Of a stretch of DNA of 64,000 nt, positions 18,571 through 26,725 are shown one piece after another. The notes below the pieces were generated by a model that was not told where the DNA came from, ran no database searches, and was given only the letters and a program-made list of their open reading frames with translations. The position numbers were made by a program, and so were the translations under genes. The stretch comes from Bacteroidota bacterium (lineage in GTDB: Bacteria > Bacteroidota > Bacteroidia > Chitinophagales > Chitinophagaceae): positions 22,907 to 86,906 of the forward strand of contig JAFEAF010000026.1 in NCBI GenBank assembly GCA_018266555.1, read 5' to 3'. Positions within the stretch are counted from its first letter, which is position 1. Each line of letters begins with the position of its first letter.

Positions 18571-19737
18571 ATGAAGAATATATTATGGCTGACAGCATGG
18601 TGGCCGAATGATATGGAACCTTTCAGCGGCGATGGTATTGAACGCCGGGCTAAAGCAGCCTCATTGTATAATAACATCACGGTAATATTTATAAAAAAGA
18701 ATCCTGCACTAAAGACAAGACGGATCAAGCTGGAAGAAAAAACTTATAATGAAAATCTCAGGGCGTGGATTTTCTATTATCCTTCTATAACCGGGTTTTT
18801 CCGCTTTTTTGATATCATCTATAGCAATTATTGGTTTATTCGGTTACATAACAGGGGGCTAAAGACATTTAAAAAAAAATATGGGAAACCCCACACCGTT
18901 CAAGTTAATGTAGCTATGAAAACGGGCATCATTGCCCTGATGTGGCGATGGTTTAAGAAAATTCAGTATATCATAGTGGAAGGATGGAGCCTTTTTCTCC
19001 CCGAAGCAAAACCTTCACTGAAGGATGAAAGTTTTTTCTTTAGGGTGCTTACAAGAAAAGTTCTGGGAAATGCAGTGTTGCTAGTAACCGTATCCAAACA
19101 TCTTGGTGAAATGATAAATAAAAATGTTTTAAAAGTTCCGTATAAGGTCATTCCGAGTACTGTGGATAAAACTATTTTTTATCCATCAACAGAAATTGCA
19201 GAACCTGATATTTTTCGGTTTATCCATATTTCCACATTAGATAACGCAAAAAATATCAAAGAAATTCTGCTGGCACTTAGGCAGGTATTGGATTTGAACT
19301 TCCGTGTTGAGTTGATAATACATGCCCCGCCCAAAAAAGAACTTGACGAGCTTATAAAAACATTTCAGCTGAAAAATAATGTGACACTGAGAGGAGAAAT
19401 GCAGCAAATCAAACTGGCTGAATCTATCCGTTCCTGCGATGCACTGGTTCTTTTCTCACTTTATGAAACATTTGGAAATGTTGTGATTGAAGCACAGGCC
19501 TGCGGACTGCCTGTTATCACCAGCGATTATCCCACATTTTCCGAAACCGTTGTTAACTGGAAAAACGGAATAATAGCAAACGGGAAAAAGAGTAGTGATT
19601 TGTGTTCTGCAATGGTTGAGCTTATAAAAAACAAAAATCAATTTAATAAGAATGAAATTGCTGAAAATGCCAAAAGCTGCTATTCATTTGAACGGATCGG
19701 GAAAATGCTGGATGAAGTGTACAAACAATACTTTTAG
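18571..19737 (+). CDS. GT4-family glycosyltransferase
   Basis: GT-B fold retaining glycosyltransferase. The N-terminal acceptor domain starts with NILWLTAWWPNDMEPFSGDGIERRAKAASL (Gly-rich loop). The donor domain contains FIHISTLDNAKNIKEILLAL, VTLRGEMQQIKLAESIRSCDALVLFS and the E-x7-E motif ETFGNVVIEAQACGLPVI. It acts in the cytoplasm on a lipid-linked acceptor, with donor unknown. Co-directional with the flippase (8 nt gap). Its 3' end overlaps the stop of the convergent acyl-CoA-binding protein gene by 4 nt. Confidence 0.9.
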   Translation: MKNILWLTAWWPNDMEPFSGDGIERRAKAASLYNNITVIFIKKNPALKTRRIKLEEKTYNENLRAWIFYYPSITGFFRFFDIIYSNYWFIRLHNRGLKTFKKKYGKPHTVQVNVAMKTGIIALMWRWFKKIQYIIVEGWSLFLPEAKPSLKDESFFFRVLTRKVLGNAVLLVTVSKHLGEMINKNVLKVPYKVIPSTVDKTIFYPSTEIAEPDIFRFIHISTLDNAKNIKEILLALRQVLDLNFRVELIIHAPPKKELDELIKTFQLKNNVTLRGEMQQIKLAESIRSCDALVLFSLYETFGNVVIEAQACGLPVITSDYPTFSETVVNWKNGIIANGKKSSDLCSAMVELIKNKNQFNKNEIAENAKSCYSFERIGKMLDEVYKQYF

Positions 19738-19991
19738 TTCTTTAATTTGCTGATCAATCCCACATACTCATTCATAGCTTCTTCCTTACTTTTCCCTTTC
19801 AGTGAACTCCATGCCTGGTATTTTGCTTTGGCTACAAAATCAAAGGGATTGGATGGCGGGTCAGCGCTCAGGTCACCTTCAGTAGCTTGCTTGTACAAAG
19901 AATATAACTGGAGCAAAGTTTCATTATCAGGACGGCTTACTAAGTTTTTGCTATCGGCTACTGCCTGCTCAAATTGTTGAATTAAATCCAT
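19734..19991 (-). CDS. Acyl-CoA-binding protein (ACBP)
   Basis: 85-residue, four-helix ACBP that binds medium/long-chain acyl-CoA esters in the cytoplasm. Diagnostic residues: LLQLYSLYKQATEGD (YKQAT..G), the Pro/Asp loop at residues 43-49, and AKAKYQAWSSLKGKSKEEAMNEYV (KxxAW...G.s...A...Y). The length matches single-domain eukaryotic ACBPs, and the family is patchily distributed in bacteria. Convergent with the glycosyltransferase gene (4 nt overlap) and upstream of, but not tightly linked to, the MoxR gene. Confidence 0.93.
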   Translation of the reverse strand: MDLIQQFEQAVADSKNLVSRPDNETLLQLYSLYKQATEGDLSADPPSNPFDFVAKAKYQAWSSLKGKSKEEAMNEYVGLISKLKN

Positions 19992-20026
19992 AAATATGAT
20001 TTGAGTGAATATAAAAGGTCTTTCGT

Positions 20027-21553
20027 CTATCCTTCTTCATCAAATTCCTCTTCGTAACTCTTGTTTCCAAGATTCATCATACTTCCGATAAGATCTTTGA
20101 ATTCAATTTTCCCTTCAAACACTTTTTTACTGATCAGAGAATACGAAGCCAATCCATGCAAAACAAATTCCATCAACAATGCCGCTTCTGTTTCGTTGGC
20201 ATGGCTGAAATATTTTTTAACTAATGCATGAAGCCCATCCACTTTGTAAAGCAACATTATTTTTTCTTTATCTGTTGTGTTGAAAGAGAGATTCAGGTTA
20301 TTGCCTTTGTCAAACCATCCGGTGATAGATTTAAAAGGGTTTTCTTCTTTAGGTTTTCCCTCTGTTGTTGGCTTCGCTCTTTTTTTTAAAGCTTCAGGGT
20401 TGGGGAAATATTGAATGAATTGAGTGCGAATTGCTTTATCCAATAAATTCATCGCAACCTGGAAAGGACCTTCCTGTTCTCCCTCATACACCAATTCAAT
20501 TTTCCCGGTGATAGAAGGAATGATCCCGATAAGATCAGAAATCCATACCTGGGTTTGTTTTTCCTGGTTTACTATGGATCTCAATTCAGCAGCACTGACA
20601 GCATTTTCAAAAGCAGAGATGCTGAGGCGGGCACTGACACCGCTTTTTTTATCTACAAACTCGCTGGCTCTTGCTTCAAACGCCACCTGTTCAATAAGAC
20701 GTTTTACCAAATCACTGATCTTTATTTTTGATTTTTGCTCTTCGGGAATTTCTGCTTCCTGTTCTGTTATTTCCAAGGCAGTTTCAAGTGTTTTGGGATA
20801 ATGCGTTAATATTTGGCTTTCAATTCGATCTTTTAAAGGAGTTACAATAGCGCCCCGGTTTGTATAATCTTCAGGGTTGGCAGTAAAAACAAATAAAATA
20901 TCCAGCGGCATTCTGAGTTTGAAGCCGCGGATTTGAATGTCACCTTCTTCGAGGATATTAAACAACGCCACCTGGATTCTTGCCTGCAGATCAGGCAATT
21001 CATTAATCACAAAAATTCCACGATTGCTTCTTGGAATAATTCCATAATGGATCACCCGCTCATCCGCAAAGCTTAATTTCAGGTTGGCTGCTTTAATAGG
21101 GTCAATATCACCGATGAGGTCTGCTACACTTACATCCGGGGTTGCTAATTTTTCTCCATATCGTTCACTGCGATGAATCCAATGGATCGGTGTTTCATCG
21201 CCATGAACTGCAATTATGTCCTGAGCAAATTTGGAAACAGGATTCAATGGATCATCGTTTATTTCGCTGCCTGAAACCGTTGGAATGTATTCATCCAAAA
21301 GTTCAGTCATGTGTCTTGCCATTCTTGTTTTGGCTTGCCCACGCAGTCCAAGAAAAAGAATATTGTGTTTACTTAAAATAGCTCTTTCTACATCAGGGAT
21401 TACACTGTCTTCATATCCCAAAATACCTGGAAAAGTATTTTCTTTTCTTTTCAGTTTGTCAATAAGATTTTGTCGGAGCTCTTCTTTAATGCTTCGTGAC
21501 TGGTAACCACTTTTCTTTAATTCGCCAAGAGTTTTTATGTTTTGAATCATCAT
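20027..21553 (-). CDS. MoxR-type AAA+ ATPase (magnesium-chelatase subunit I-like)
   Basis: About 509-residue cytosolic AAA+ ATPase. The Walker A position reads FLGLRGQAKTRMARH, a GxxGxAKT variant. Walker B/sensor elements lie in NRGIFVINELPDLQARIQVALFNILEEGDIQIRG, with sensor 1 in ILFVFTANPEDYTNRGAIVTPLKDRIESQI. The start at 21553 (MMIQNIKTLGELKKSGY) is preferred over one 48 nt upstream because the preceding residues are not conserved-looking. It is encoded downstream of and co-directional with a VWA protein gene (92 nt gap), the classic MoxR/VWA chaperone pairing. Confidence 0.88.
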   Translation of the reverse strand: MMIQNIKTLGELKKSGYQSRSIKEELRQNLIDKLKRKENTFPGILGYEDSVIPDVERAILSKHNILFLGLRGQAKTRMARHMTELLDEYIPTVSGSEINDDPLNPVSKFAQDIIAVHGDETPIHWIHRSERYGEKLATPDVSVADLIGDIDPIKAANLKLSFADERVIHYGIIPRSNRGIFVINELPDLQARIQVALFNILEEGDIQIRGFKLRMPLDILFVFTANPEDYTNRGAIVTPLKDRIESQILTHYPKTLETALEITEQEAEIPEEQKSKIKISDLVKRLIEQVAFEARASEFVDKKSGVSARLSISAFENAVSAAELRSIVNQEKQTQVWISDLIGIIPSITGKIELVYEGEQEGPFQVAMNLLDKAIRTQFIQYFPNPEALKKRAKPTTEGKPKEENPFKSITGWFDKGNNLNLSFNTTDKEKIMLLYKVDGLHALVKKYFSHANETEAALLMEFVLHGLASYSLISKKVFEGKIEFKDLIGSMMNLGNKSYEEEFDEEG

Positions 21554-21645
21554 AATTTTTTTATTTAACATCCGGGGTATAATACCGGTGGCTAACCACA
21601 TTTACTTTTCAAAATAATCCAGCCAAATCCTGAAATCGTGGTTAT

Positions 21646-22743
21646 TCAGTACACCGTCTTTCTTCTCCCGCTTTCAAAATCCTTAAAAATAAATGCACCT
21701 AATTTATCGAGTGATGCAAAAAAAGCTTTGCCGTTATTTGTCTCTGTGAATTCCTGAACAAACCGTTGCAGGTATGGATCGGTGGCAATCATAAATGTGG
21801 TGATCGTTATTTTTAATTTTTTACACTGCGCTGCCAGGTTCAGGCAACGGCTCACTACTTTTCTGTCCAAACCAAAAGCATTTTTATAATAACGCTTACC
21901 AATTTTTAAACAGGTAGGTTTTCCATCTGTAATCATAAAAATTTGCTTGTTTGGGTTTTTTCTTCTTCGTAATATATCCATCGCCAATTCAAGCCCGGCA
22001 ACGGTATTGGTATGATAAGGGCCAACCTGAAGATAGGGTAGGTCTTTTATTTCCACGGGCCAGGCATCATTTCCAAACACTACAATATCCAATGTATCTT
22101 TTGGATATTTTGTAGTGATCAGTTCGCTCAGGGCCATAGCCACTTTTTTGGCAGGTGTGATCCTGTCTTCCCCATATAAAATCATGGAGTGTGAAATATC
22201 AATCATCAGTACAGTGGAAGTCTGGGATTTGAAATCCGTTTCCCTGATTGAAAGATCTTCTTCCTGCATATTAAACCTTTCAAGACCATGATTGATCTGT
22301 GCATTTCGGATAGATTCAGTAAAATCAATTTGTTCAATCATATCGCCAAACCGGTATGGCCTTGTCTCCGGGTTTACCTCATCACCCTGTCCCGGTTTGA
22401 AACTATGGTGGTCACCCTTTTTCGTTTTTTTCAGTTTGCCAAAAATTTCTTCAAGGCTTCTTTTACGAATACCCTGCTCTGTTTTAGGAGTAATTTTTAT
22501 TTTGCCTTTTTGATTGTCTTCGGTTATATATCCTTTTTCTTTTAACTCATCTATGAAATCGCCCATACCATACCCCTCATCGGTGATTTCATATTTTTTA
22601 TCCAATTCATTCATCCAGGATAAAGCTTCTGAGATGTCTCCGCTGGTGTAGGTAAGTATCTGCATGAAAATATCCAGCAATTGCTCAAACCGGCTTTTGC
22701 CTTCTTTTTGGGGATCGAATTTTGTAAAATGAAAACTTCTCAT
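21646..22743 (-). CDS. VWA-domain protein, partner of the MoxR ATPase
   Basis: 365-residue soluble protein. The N-terminal helical region (about 1-150) contains a Lys-rich linker; the C-terminal VWA domain has a complete MIDAS site: DISHSM (DxSxS), a Thr in HTNTVAG, and TDGKPTC (D). No signal peptide or membrane segment, so it is cytosolic. MoxR/VWA pairs generally remodel or assemble metal-containing or multi-subunit protein complexes; no client gene is adjacent here. Similar proteins are often labelled magnesium chelatase, but no bacteriochlorophyll genes are present. Confidence 0.86.
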   Translation of the reverse strand: MRSFHFTKFDPQKEGKSRFEQLLDIFMQILTYTSGDISEALSWMNELDKKYEITDEGYGMGDFIDELKEKGYITEDNQKGKIKITPKTEQGIRKRSLEEIFGKLKKTKKGDHHSFKPGQGDEVNPETRPYRFGDMIEQIDFTESIRNAQINHGLERFNMQEEDLSIRETDFKSQTSTVLMIDISHSMILYGEDRITPAKKVAMALSELITTKYPKDTLDIVVFGNDAWPVEIKDLPYLQVGPYHTNTVAGLELAMDILRRRKNPNKQIFMITDGKPTCLKIGKRYYKNAFGLDRKVVSRCLNLAAQCKKLKITITTFMIATDPYLQRFVQEFTETNNGKAFFASLDKLGAFIFKDFESGRRKTVY

Positions 22744-23019
22744 GGCATTTCTCCCGGGATATTATTCTGCAACAGGCAATTTACGATAAAAAGGCCAGTA
22801 AGAGTAAAAATTGGTCATTCAGAATTAAACATTTTCAAATAGAGTAAACCTTAAAGTAAGGTTCATTTTTTTAATAGTAATGCAAACGAATTAAAGAGGA
22901 AGAAATTTATCAATTTATAAAGCAACAATCTTTTAACTTTTAATTAATTACTGGTAAAACTTATATAACCGATCTTTTTTCCTGAAAATATTTTATTATC
23001 AGTCAGGAGTAATAAATAA

Positions 23020-23904
23020 TCATTTCTTTTTCCAGACATTTTTGATTGGTGTTTCATTGGCAGTTCCTGAGGCTGGTAAATTATACATTGCCTCAATCGT
23101 TCGCAGTACATTATAATGATTGATTAAATCATTGTACTTTCCCCGCTTTACCATTGGCCCGACAAAAATGGTGGGAATATGATTTTCAAGAGTAAAATTG
23201 TCTTCATCAAAAGTTACTATCAGTAAGCTGTTATTGTTTTTTGCCCATTTCACATATTTCTCAATATGGACTTTCAACCAATCATCTGCTCTTTTTATCA
23301 TCGTACTGTCTCCGTTGCCATTATGCATATCATTATCCTGGTTAGGTATTAAAAAAGCAACCGTAGGCAACTTATTAAAGTTTTTTGGAAATTCGGTTAG
23401 TGTTTGGCCAATCGAGTCCGGGAAGTTATTTTCGCCAGGTCCCTGCCAGTTTACCCATGGGCAATGTTTCCTTGCATATAAGGCTCCATTAGTTAATTTA
23501 CTTTTTTCAAAACTGCAACCGGTAAACCCGGCGCTGGGCATCGTTTCAGCAAAACCGGTAAAAGTATATCTTGCTTTTATTAAGGCTGCACCTAAATTTG
23601 ATGTAGTAAGTGGAGATTCTTTTAGCAGGCAGTTATCTCCGGCAACTCCTTGTGTGGATCCTGAAAATAAAGCAATATAGTTTGGCTGGCTTGGATGTAA
23701 TATCCCATGCGAATTTGTGAACAGTGCTCCTTCTTTCGATAATCGGTTGATATAAGGTGCAAAAGGAGACCTGATAATATCTTTCAATCCGTGATTTTCT
23801 TCTATGACAATTATTATATGTGCAGGACGAGGCAATAAAGCATGCTGTGAAATTGCAAATGCTGAAATGCATAGTAAGACAATGATGAGGGTTATTTTTT
23901 TCAT
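23020..23904 (-). CDS. Secreted phosphoesterase (AcpA/phospholipase C-like, PF04185 type)
   Basis: A cleavable signal peptide (KKITLIIVLLCISAFAISQ) is followed by an alkaline-phosphatase-superfamily domain. Motifs: IIIVIEENHGLKDII (metal-binding E-N), HGILHPSQPNYIALFSGST (nucleophile region), then LLIVTFDEDNFTLENHIPTIFVGP near the C-terminus (metal Asp/Glu and His). At 294 residues it is short compared with phospholipases C, closer to acid phosphatase-like members. Substrate unknown. Flanked by roughly 280-300 nt non-coding gaps on both sides, so it is probably a single-gene transcript. Confidence 0.88.
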   Translation of the reverse strand: MKKITLIIVLLCISAFAISQHALLPRPAHIIIVIEENHGLKDIIRSPFAPYINRLSKEGALFTNSHGILHPSQPNYIALFSGSTQGVAGDNCLLKESPLTTSNLGAALIKARYTFTGFAETMPSAGFTGCSFEKSKLTNGALYARKHCPWVNWQGPGENNFPDSIGQTLTEFPKNFNKLPTVAFLIPNQDNDMHNGNGDSTMIKRADDWLKVHIEKYVKWAKNNNSLLIVTFDEDNFTLENHIPTIFVGPMVKRGKYNDLINHYNVLRTIEAMYNLPASGTANETPIKNVWKKK

Positions 23905-24207
23905 TTAATATTTCCGATTATAAATGGTTACAATGATCTATTAGGGTAGATACAAAATTGCTGAAAAATTGTAACCTTCTGCCAAAAAAGTTCTGCTTAA
24001 CATTATATTAAATCATAATAGATTTTCACTAATAAGATATCAGATTTTTTATTTAAGTATTTGAAACCCGGGTATTCAAATAAATGTTTATGGTAATGAA
24101 AATATCAGTTAGATTTAGAAACCGGGCTATCGGGGCGGCTGTTAGGGCCGTGGTAGAAATGTGAGTATGTTAATCGGTATTATTATTTTGATTTTTAAAT
24201 CCTGCAT
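23905..24207. other. 303-nt intergenic region with one palindrome
   Basis: Lies between two minus-strand genes and should carry the end of the PEP-mutase-like transcript and the promoter of the phosphoesterase. The only structure seen is the near-perfect inverted repeat at 24059-24081 (ATTTGAA arms around a CCCGGG core). No T-run follows it on either strand, so it is not a standard terminator; it could be an operator or a DNA-level palindrome. Confidence 0.5.
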
Positions 24208-25062
24208 TCACTTTTGTTTAGAAAACCATTCATTCACTTCACCATAAGTTGGTTTCTTTGAATAAAGCAACTGCCAGTTATTCCCTTGCCGCAATGCGCC
24301 TGCTATATCCCTCAGCAGGCTCAGAGTTGCCAACACAGGTTTACTTCCCACACTCATCCTGTTTATTTTTAGTTTCCTGAGTTCGGCCGCATCCAACGTA
24401 TCTGCCATAAGTATATTTAATGGAAGCCTGATGGATTCTTTTAATTGTACCACTGTTTCTATCTCTTTAATAAAAGGAATAAAAATTCCGTCAGCGCCGG
24501 CTGCTTCAAGCATTTTTGCCCTTTCAATACATATTTCGATTCTGCTTTTTAAATCTTTTGGCAGCAACATGGCATCTGTTCTTGCATTTACAAACAGGTT
24601 GATTCCTTTTTGCCTTCCATTTTCTTTTGCGATTTTTATTTCTGCTGCTTGCTGTTTAATGTCATTTAATTTATTTGTATGAGCATAGCCATCTTCCAGG
24701 TTTATACCCACCGCACCTGCATCTATGATATTATTTATAAATTTTGAAAATGTATCTAAATTATTTCGAAAATATCCGCCTTCTACATCTGCTGTTACCG
24801 GTACCTGAACGGAATGTGCAATGCGGTTTACAGCTTCAACCATCAAGCCAGGGGGAATATCTTCGCCATCCTGGTAGCCATAAGACCAGGCAACGCCTGC
24901 ACTGGTTGTAGCAATAGCCGGAAAGCCTGCCATTTCAGCAATTTTTGCAGAGGCACAGTCCCAAACATTAAGTAACACCAGCATTTCATCTGCATGATGC
25001 AATGCGTGAAATACTTCTGAAAATTTATTTTGCACGATACTATCAAATTTGCTATTCATCAA
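24208..25062 (-). CDS. Isocitrate lyase / PEP mutase superfamily protein
   Basis: 284-residue (beta/alpha)8 enzyme of the PEPM/ICL superfamily. Seen: LNVWDCASAKIAEMAGFPAIATTSAGVAWSYGYQDGE, the Mg-site strand VPVTADVEGGY, INLEDG, VNARTDA and ILMADTLDAAELRKL. The lyase signature K-x-C-G-H found in isocitrate and methylisocitrate lyases is absent (the loop reads LEDGYAHTNKL), so a plain 2-methylisocitrate lyase role is unlikely. Oxaloacetate decarboxylase- or phosphonopyruvate-hydrolase-like chemistry is possible, but this is inference. Two adjacent ATGs at the start (MMNSKF) make the exact first residue ambiguous. Single gene, 73 nt downstream of lplA. Confidence 0.85.
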   Translation of the reverse strand: MMNSKFDSIVQNKFSEVFHALHHADEMLVLLNVWDCASAKIAEMAGFPAIATTSAGVAWSYGYQDGEDIPPGLMVEAVNRIAHSVQVPVTADVEGGYFRNNLDTFSKFINNIIDAGAVGINLEDGYAHTNKLNDIKQQAAEIKIAKENGRQKGINLFVNARTDAMLLPKDLKSRIEICIERAKMLEAAGADGIFIPFIKEIETVVQLKESIRLPLNILMADTLDAAELRKLKINRMSVGSKPVLATLSLLRDIAGALRQGNNWQLLYSKKPTYGEVNEWFSKQK

Positions 25063-25135
25063 CTGTCTATTTTAAAACCTGAAAAATAACTGTTATACAA
25101 TAATCAAACATGATTAATTATCAGTAATTGATTTT

Positions 25136-26116
25136 TTAAAACATTGCTGAAATTAATTCATCAATGCTGATGTTTTTAAAATGTTTTTCAATCGGAAAGC
25201 GAGATAATGTATTCCGCAGATTCTTTTCTTCATGTTGTATTCGGGTTAAGGCTTCTTCTATTTCGGAAATCCCTCTTTCTGAAAAAAAATCTCCGAATAT
25301 TTTAGCTTCTTCAATAATACCGTTTTTTACTTCGAGGTTCATTTCCAGCAGGCCTCCGCTTGTACGGATAGCTTTTTTAAAATTGTAATCAGGAGATTTT
25401 CCGAAATTCCATTCATGGGTTGCATATTTCTCATCACGTAGTTGTTGTATTTTTATTTTATCTTCTTCGGAAAATTCATAAAGATGCGCATTGGGGTAAG
25501 TGGCCAGGACATGATTCATCAACTTTTTGGTAAAATCTTCAAGGCTGACCGGTTCTTTTAAATGTTCAGAAATATTTGTGACTCTCTTGGGTACCGATTT
25601 TACAGCTTTATCAATATACTTCACCGGGTTTATACGTAAAGCTTCGCTTACATTCCTCATTTCGGATGAGAACAATAAACAGCCATGATGCAGGATTTTA
25701 TTTTTATGAATATGAGCAGCGTTTCCCGCAATTTTCTTACCATCAATCATCAGGTCATTCTTTCCCTCAAACCTGGCGTCAGCGCCTAATTGCCGGATCA
25801 CTTCCACAACAGGCCGGGTGAATTTTTCAAAATCAGAAAGATTCGAATCTTTCCCCGTTTGTGTAAAGGAGAAGTTCAGGTTGCCTAAATCATGATATAC
25901 TGCACCTCCTCCTGAAAGCCTTCTTACTATGGCAATATTATGTTCTTTTACATAGTCATAATTAATTTCTGCTAAAGTATTTTGATACTGACCTACGATG
26001 ATGGCATTATCATTTCTCCATAACATGAAACAATCTTCGTCAATGTTTTTCAGGATAAATTCATCCGTTGCAACATTAAAATACGGATCGGTTGATTCAT
26101 GATAAATGCAAAGCAT
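25136..26116 (-). CDS. lplA: Lipoate-protein ligase A
   Basis: Attaches lipoate to E2 subunits and GcvH using ATP. Motifs: STDPYFNVATDEFIL, the lipoyl-AMP-binding VRRLSGGGAVYHDLGNLNFSF, GKKIAGNAAH (catalytic Lys) and HHGCLLF. The C-terminal accessory domain (PNAHLYEFSEEDKIKIQQL onward) is present, giving the full LplA length of about 326 residues. The start at 26116 (MLCIYHESTD) is chosen because the upstream 10 residues (MPCQLKINFH) are not family-like. It lies 58 nt downstream of the QueD-like gene on the same strand. Confidence 0.92.
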   Translation of the reverse strand: MLCIYHESTDPYFNVATDEFILKNIDEDCFMLWRNDNAIIVGQYQNTLAEINYDYVKEHNIAIVRRLSGGGAVYHDLGNLNFSFTQTGKDSNLSDFEKFTRPVVEVIRQLGADARFEGKNDLMIDGKKIAGNAAHIHKNKILHHGCLLFSSEMRNVSEALRINPVKYIDKAVKSVPKRVTNISEHLKEPVSLEDFTKKLMNHVLATYPNAHLYEFSEEDKIKIQQLRDEKYATHEWNFGKSPDYNFKKAIRTSGGLLEMNLEVKNGIIEEAKIFGDFFSERGISEIEEALTRIQHEEKNLRNTLSRFPIEKHFKNISIDELISAMF

Positions 26117-26174
26117 GTGAAAATTAATTTTTAATTGACATGGCAAATTTATTCAAGCCACCTGATAATGGGTT

Positions 26175-26624
26175 TCATATTTGGGAATGAATGTCCTGGC
26201 AGGTCCATTCAGCAAAGGAATCAGAAGTCTCCCATAATTTTAAACTAACAAGTTTATAATTGCCAGGAAATGAATTTTGTAATTCCTGCTGTACAAAGAA
26301 TAGAATATTCTCGGCACTTGGCTCATAAGGCCATATTAATAAATTTTGACCTTCTCCCACATTTTTTGGATGCTTTTTCACATATTGTTCACTCAATACC
26401 AGCGCATGATCCAGCCGGTGGATAATTTTATCCTGTACAATACTTTTTAATTCCTTAAAATCAATTATAAACCCGGGAGGGATTATTGGATCTGAATTTT
26501 TAGTTTCCGTACTTACCGTTACATGCAACACATAAGAATGGCCATGTATGTATTTACACATACCGTCATATTCATCAATAGCATGTCCCATTTCGAATCG
26601 AAAAATCTTTGTAACAGAAATCAT
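26175..26624 (-). CDS. 6-carboxytetrahydropterin synthase / PTPS family (QueD-like)
   Basis: Compact T-fold enzyme. Zn-binding histidines lie in EMGHAIDEYDG and YIHGHSYVLHV, the catalytic Cys in GMCKYIHGH, the Asp-His pair in HRLDHALVL, and the substrate-binding Glu in LWETSDSFAEW. It would convert dihydroneopterin triphosphate to 6-carboxytetrahydropterin on the queuosine/7-deazaguanine route, or act as a PTPS. No other que genes are in the window. The start at 26624 (MISVTKIFRFEMGH) fits the family N-terminus; the ATG 12 nt upstream adds MPSA. Confidence 0.88.
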   Translation of the reverse strand: MISVTKIFRFEMGHAIDEYDGMCKYIHGHSYVLHVTVSTETKNSDPIIPPGFIIDFKELKSIVQDKIIHRLDHALVLSEQYVKKHPKNVGEGQNLLIWPYEPSAENILFFVQQELQNSFPGNYKLVSLKLWETSDSFAEWTCQDIHSQI

Positions 26625-26725
26625 AGCAGACGGCAATATAAGCTGTTTCCCATTATTTTAACCTGACTGCCTGTAACAGGATAAATATTCAACCGGCTAT
26701 AATATAATTACTGCCCTGAAAAGAG

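Noticed and set aside
20424..20801. 125-codon plus-strand open frame
   Set aside because: Shadow of the MoxR gene, without start context or family features.
20027..22743. Magnesium chelatase for chlorophyll synthesis
   Set aside because: The MoxR/VWA proteins resemble chelatase subunits I/D only at fold level; no other pigment genes occur.
23198..23680. 160-codon plus-strand open frame
   Set aside because: It is fully antisense to the phosphoesterase, whose motifs and signal peptide are clear; the antisense product has no recognisable features.
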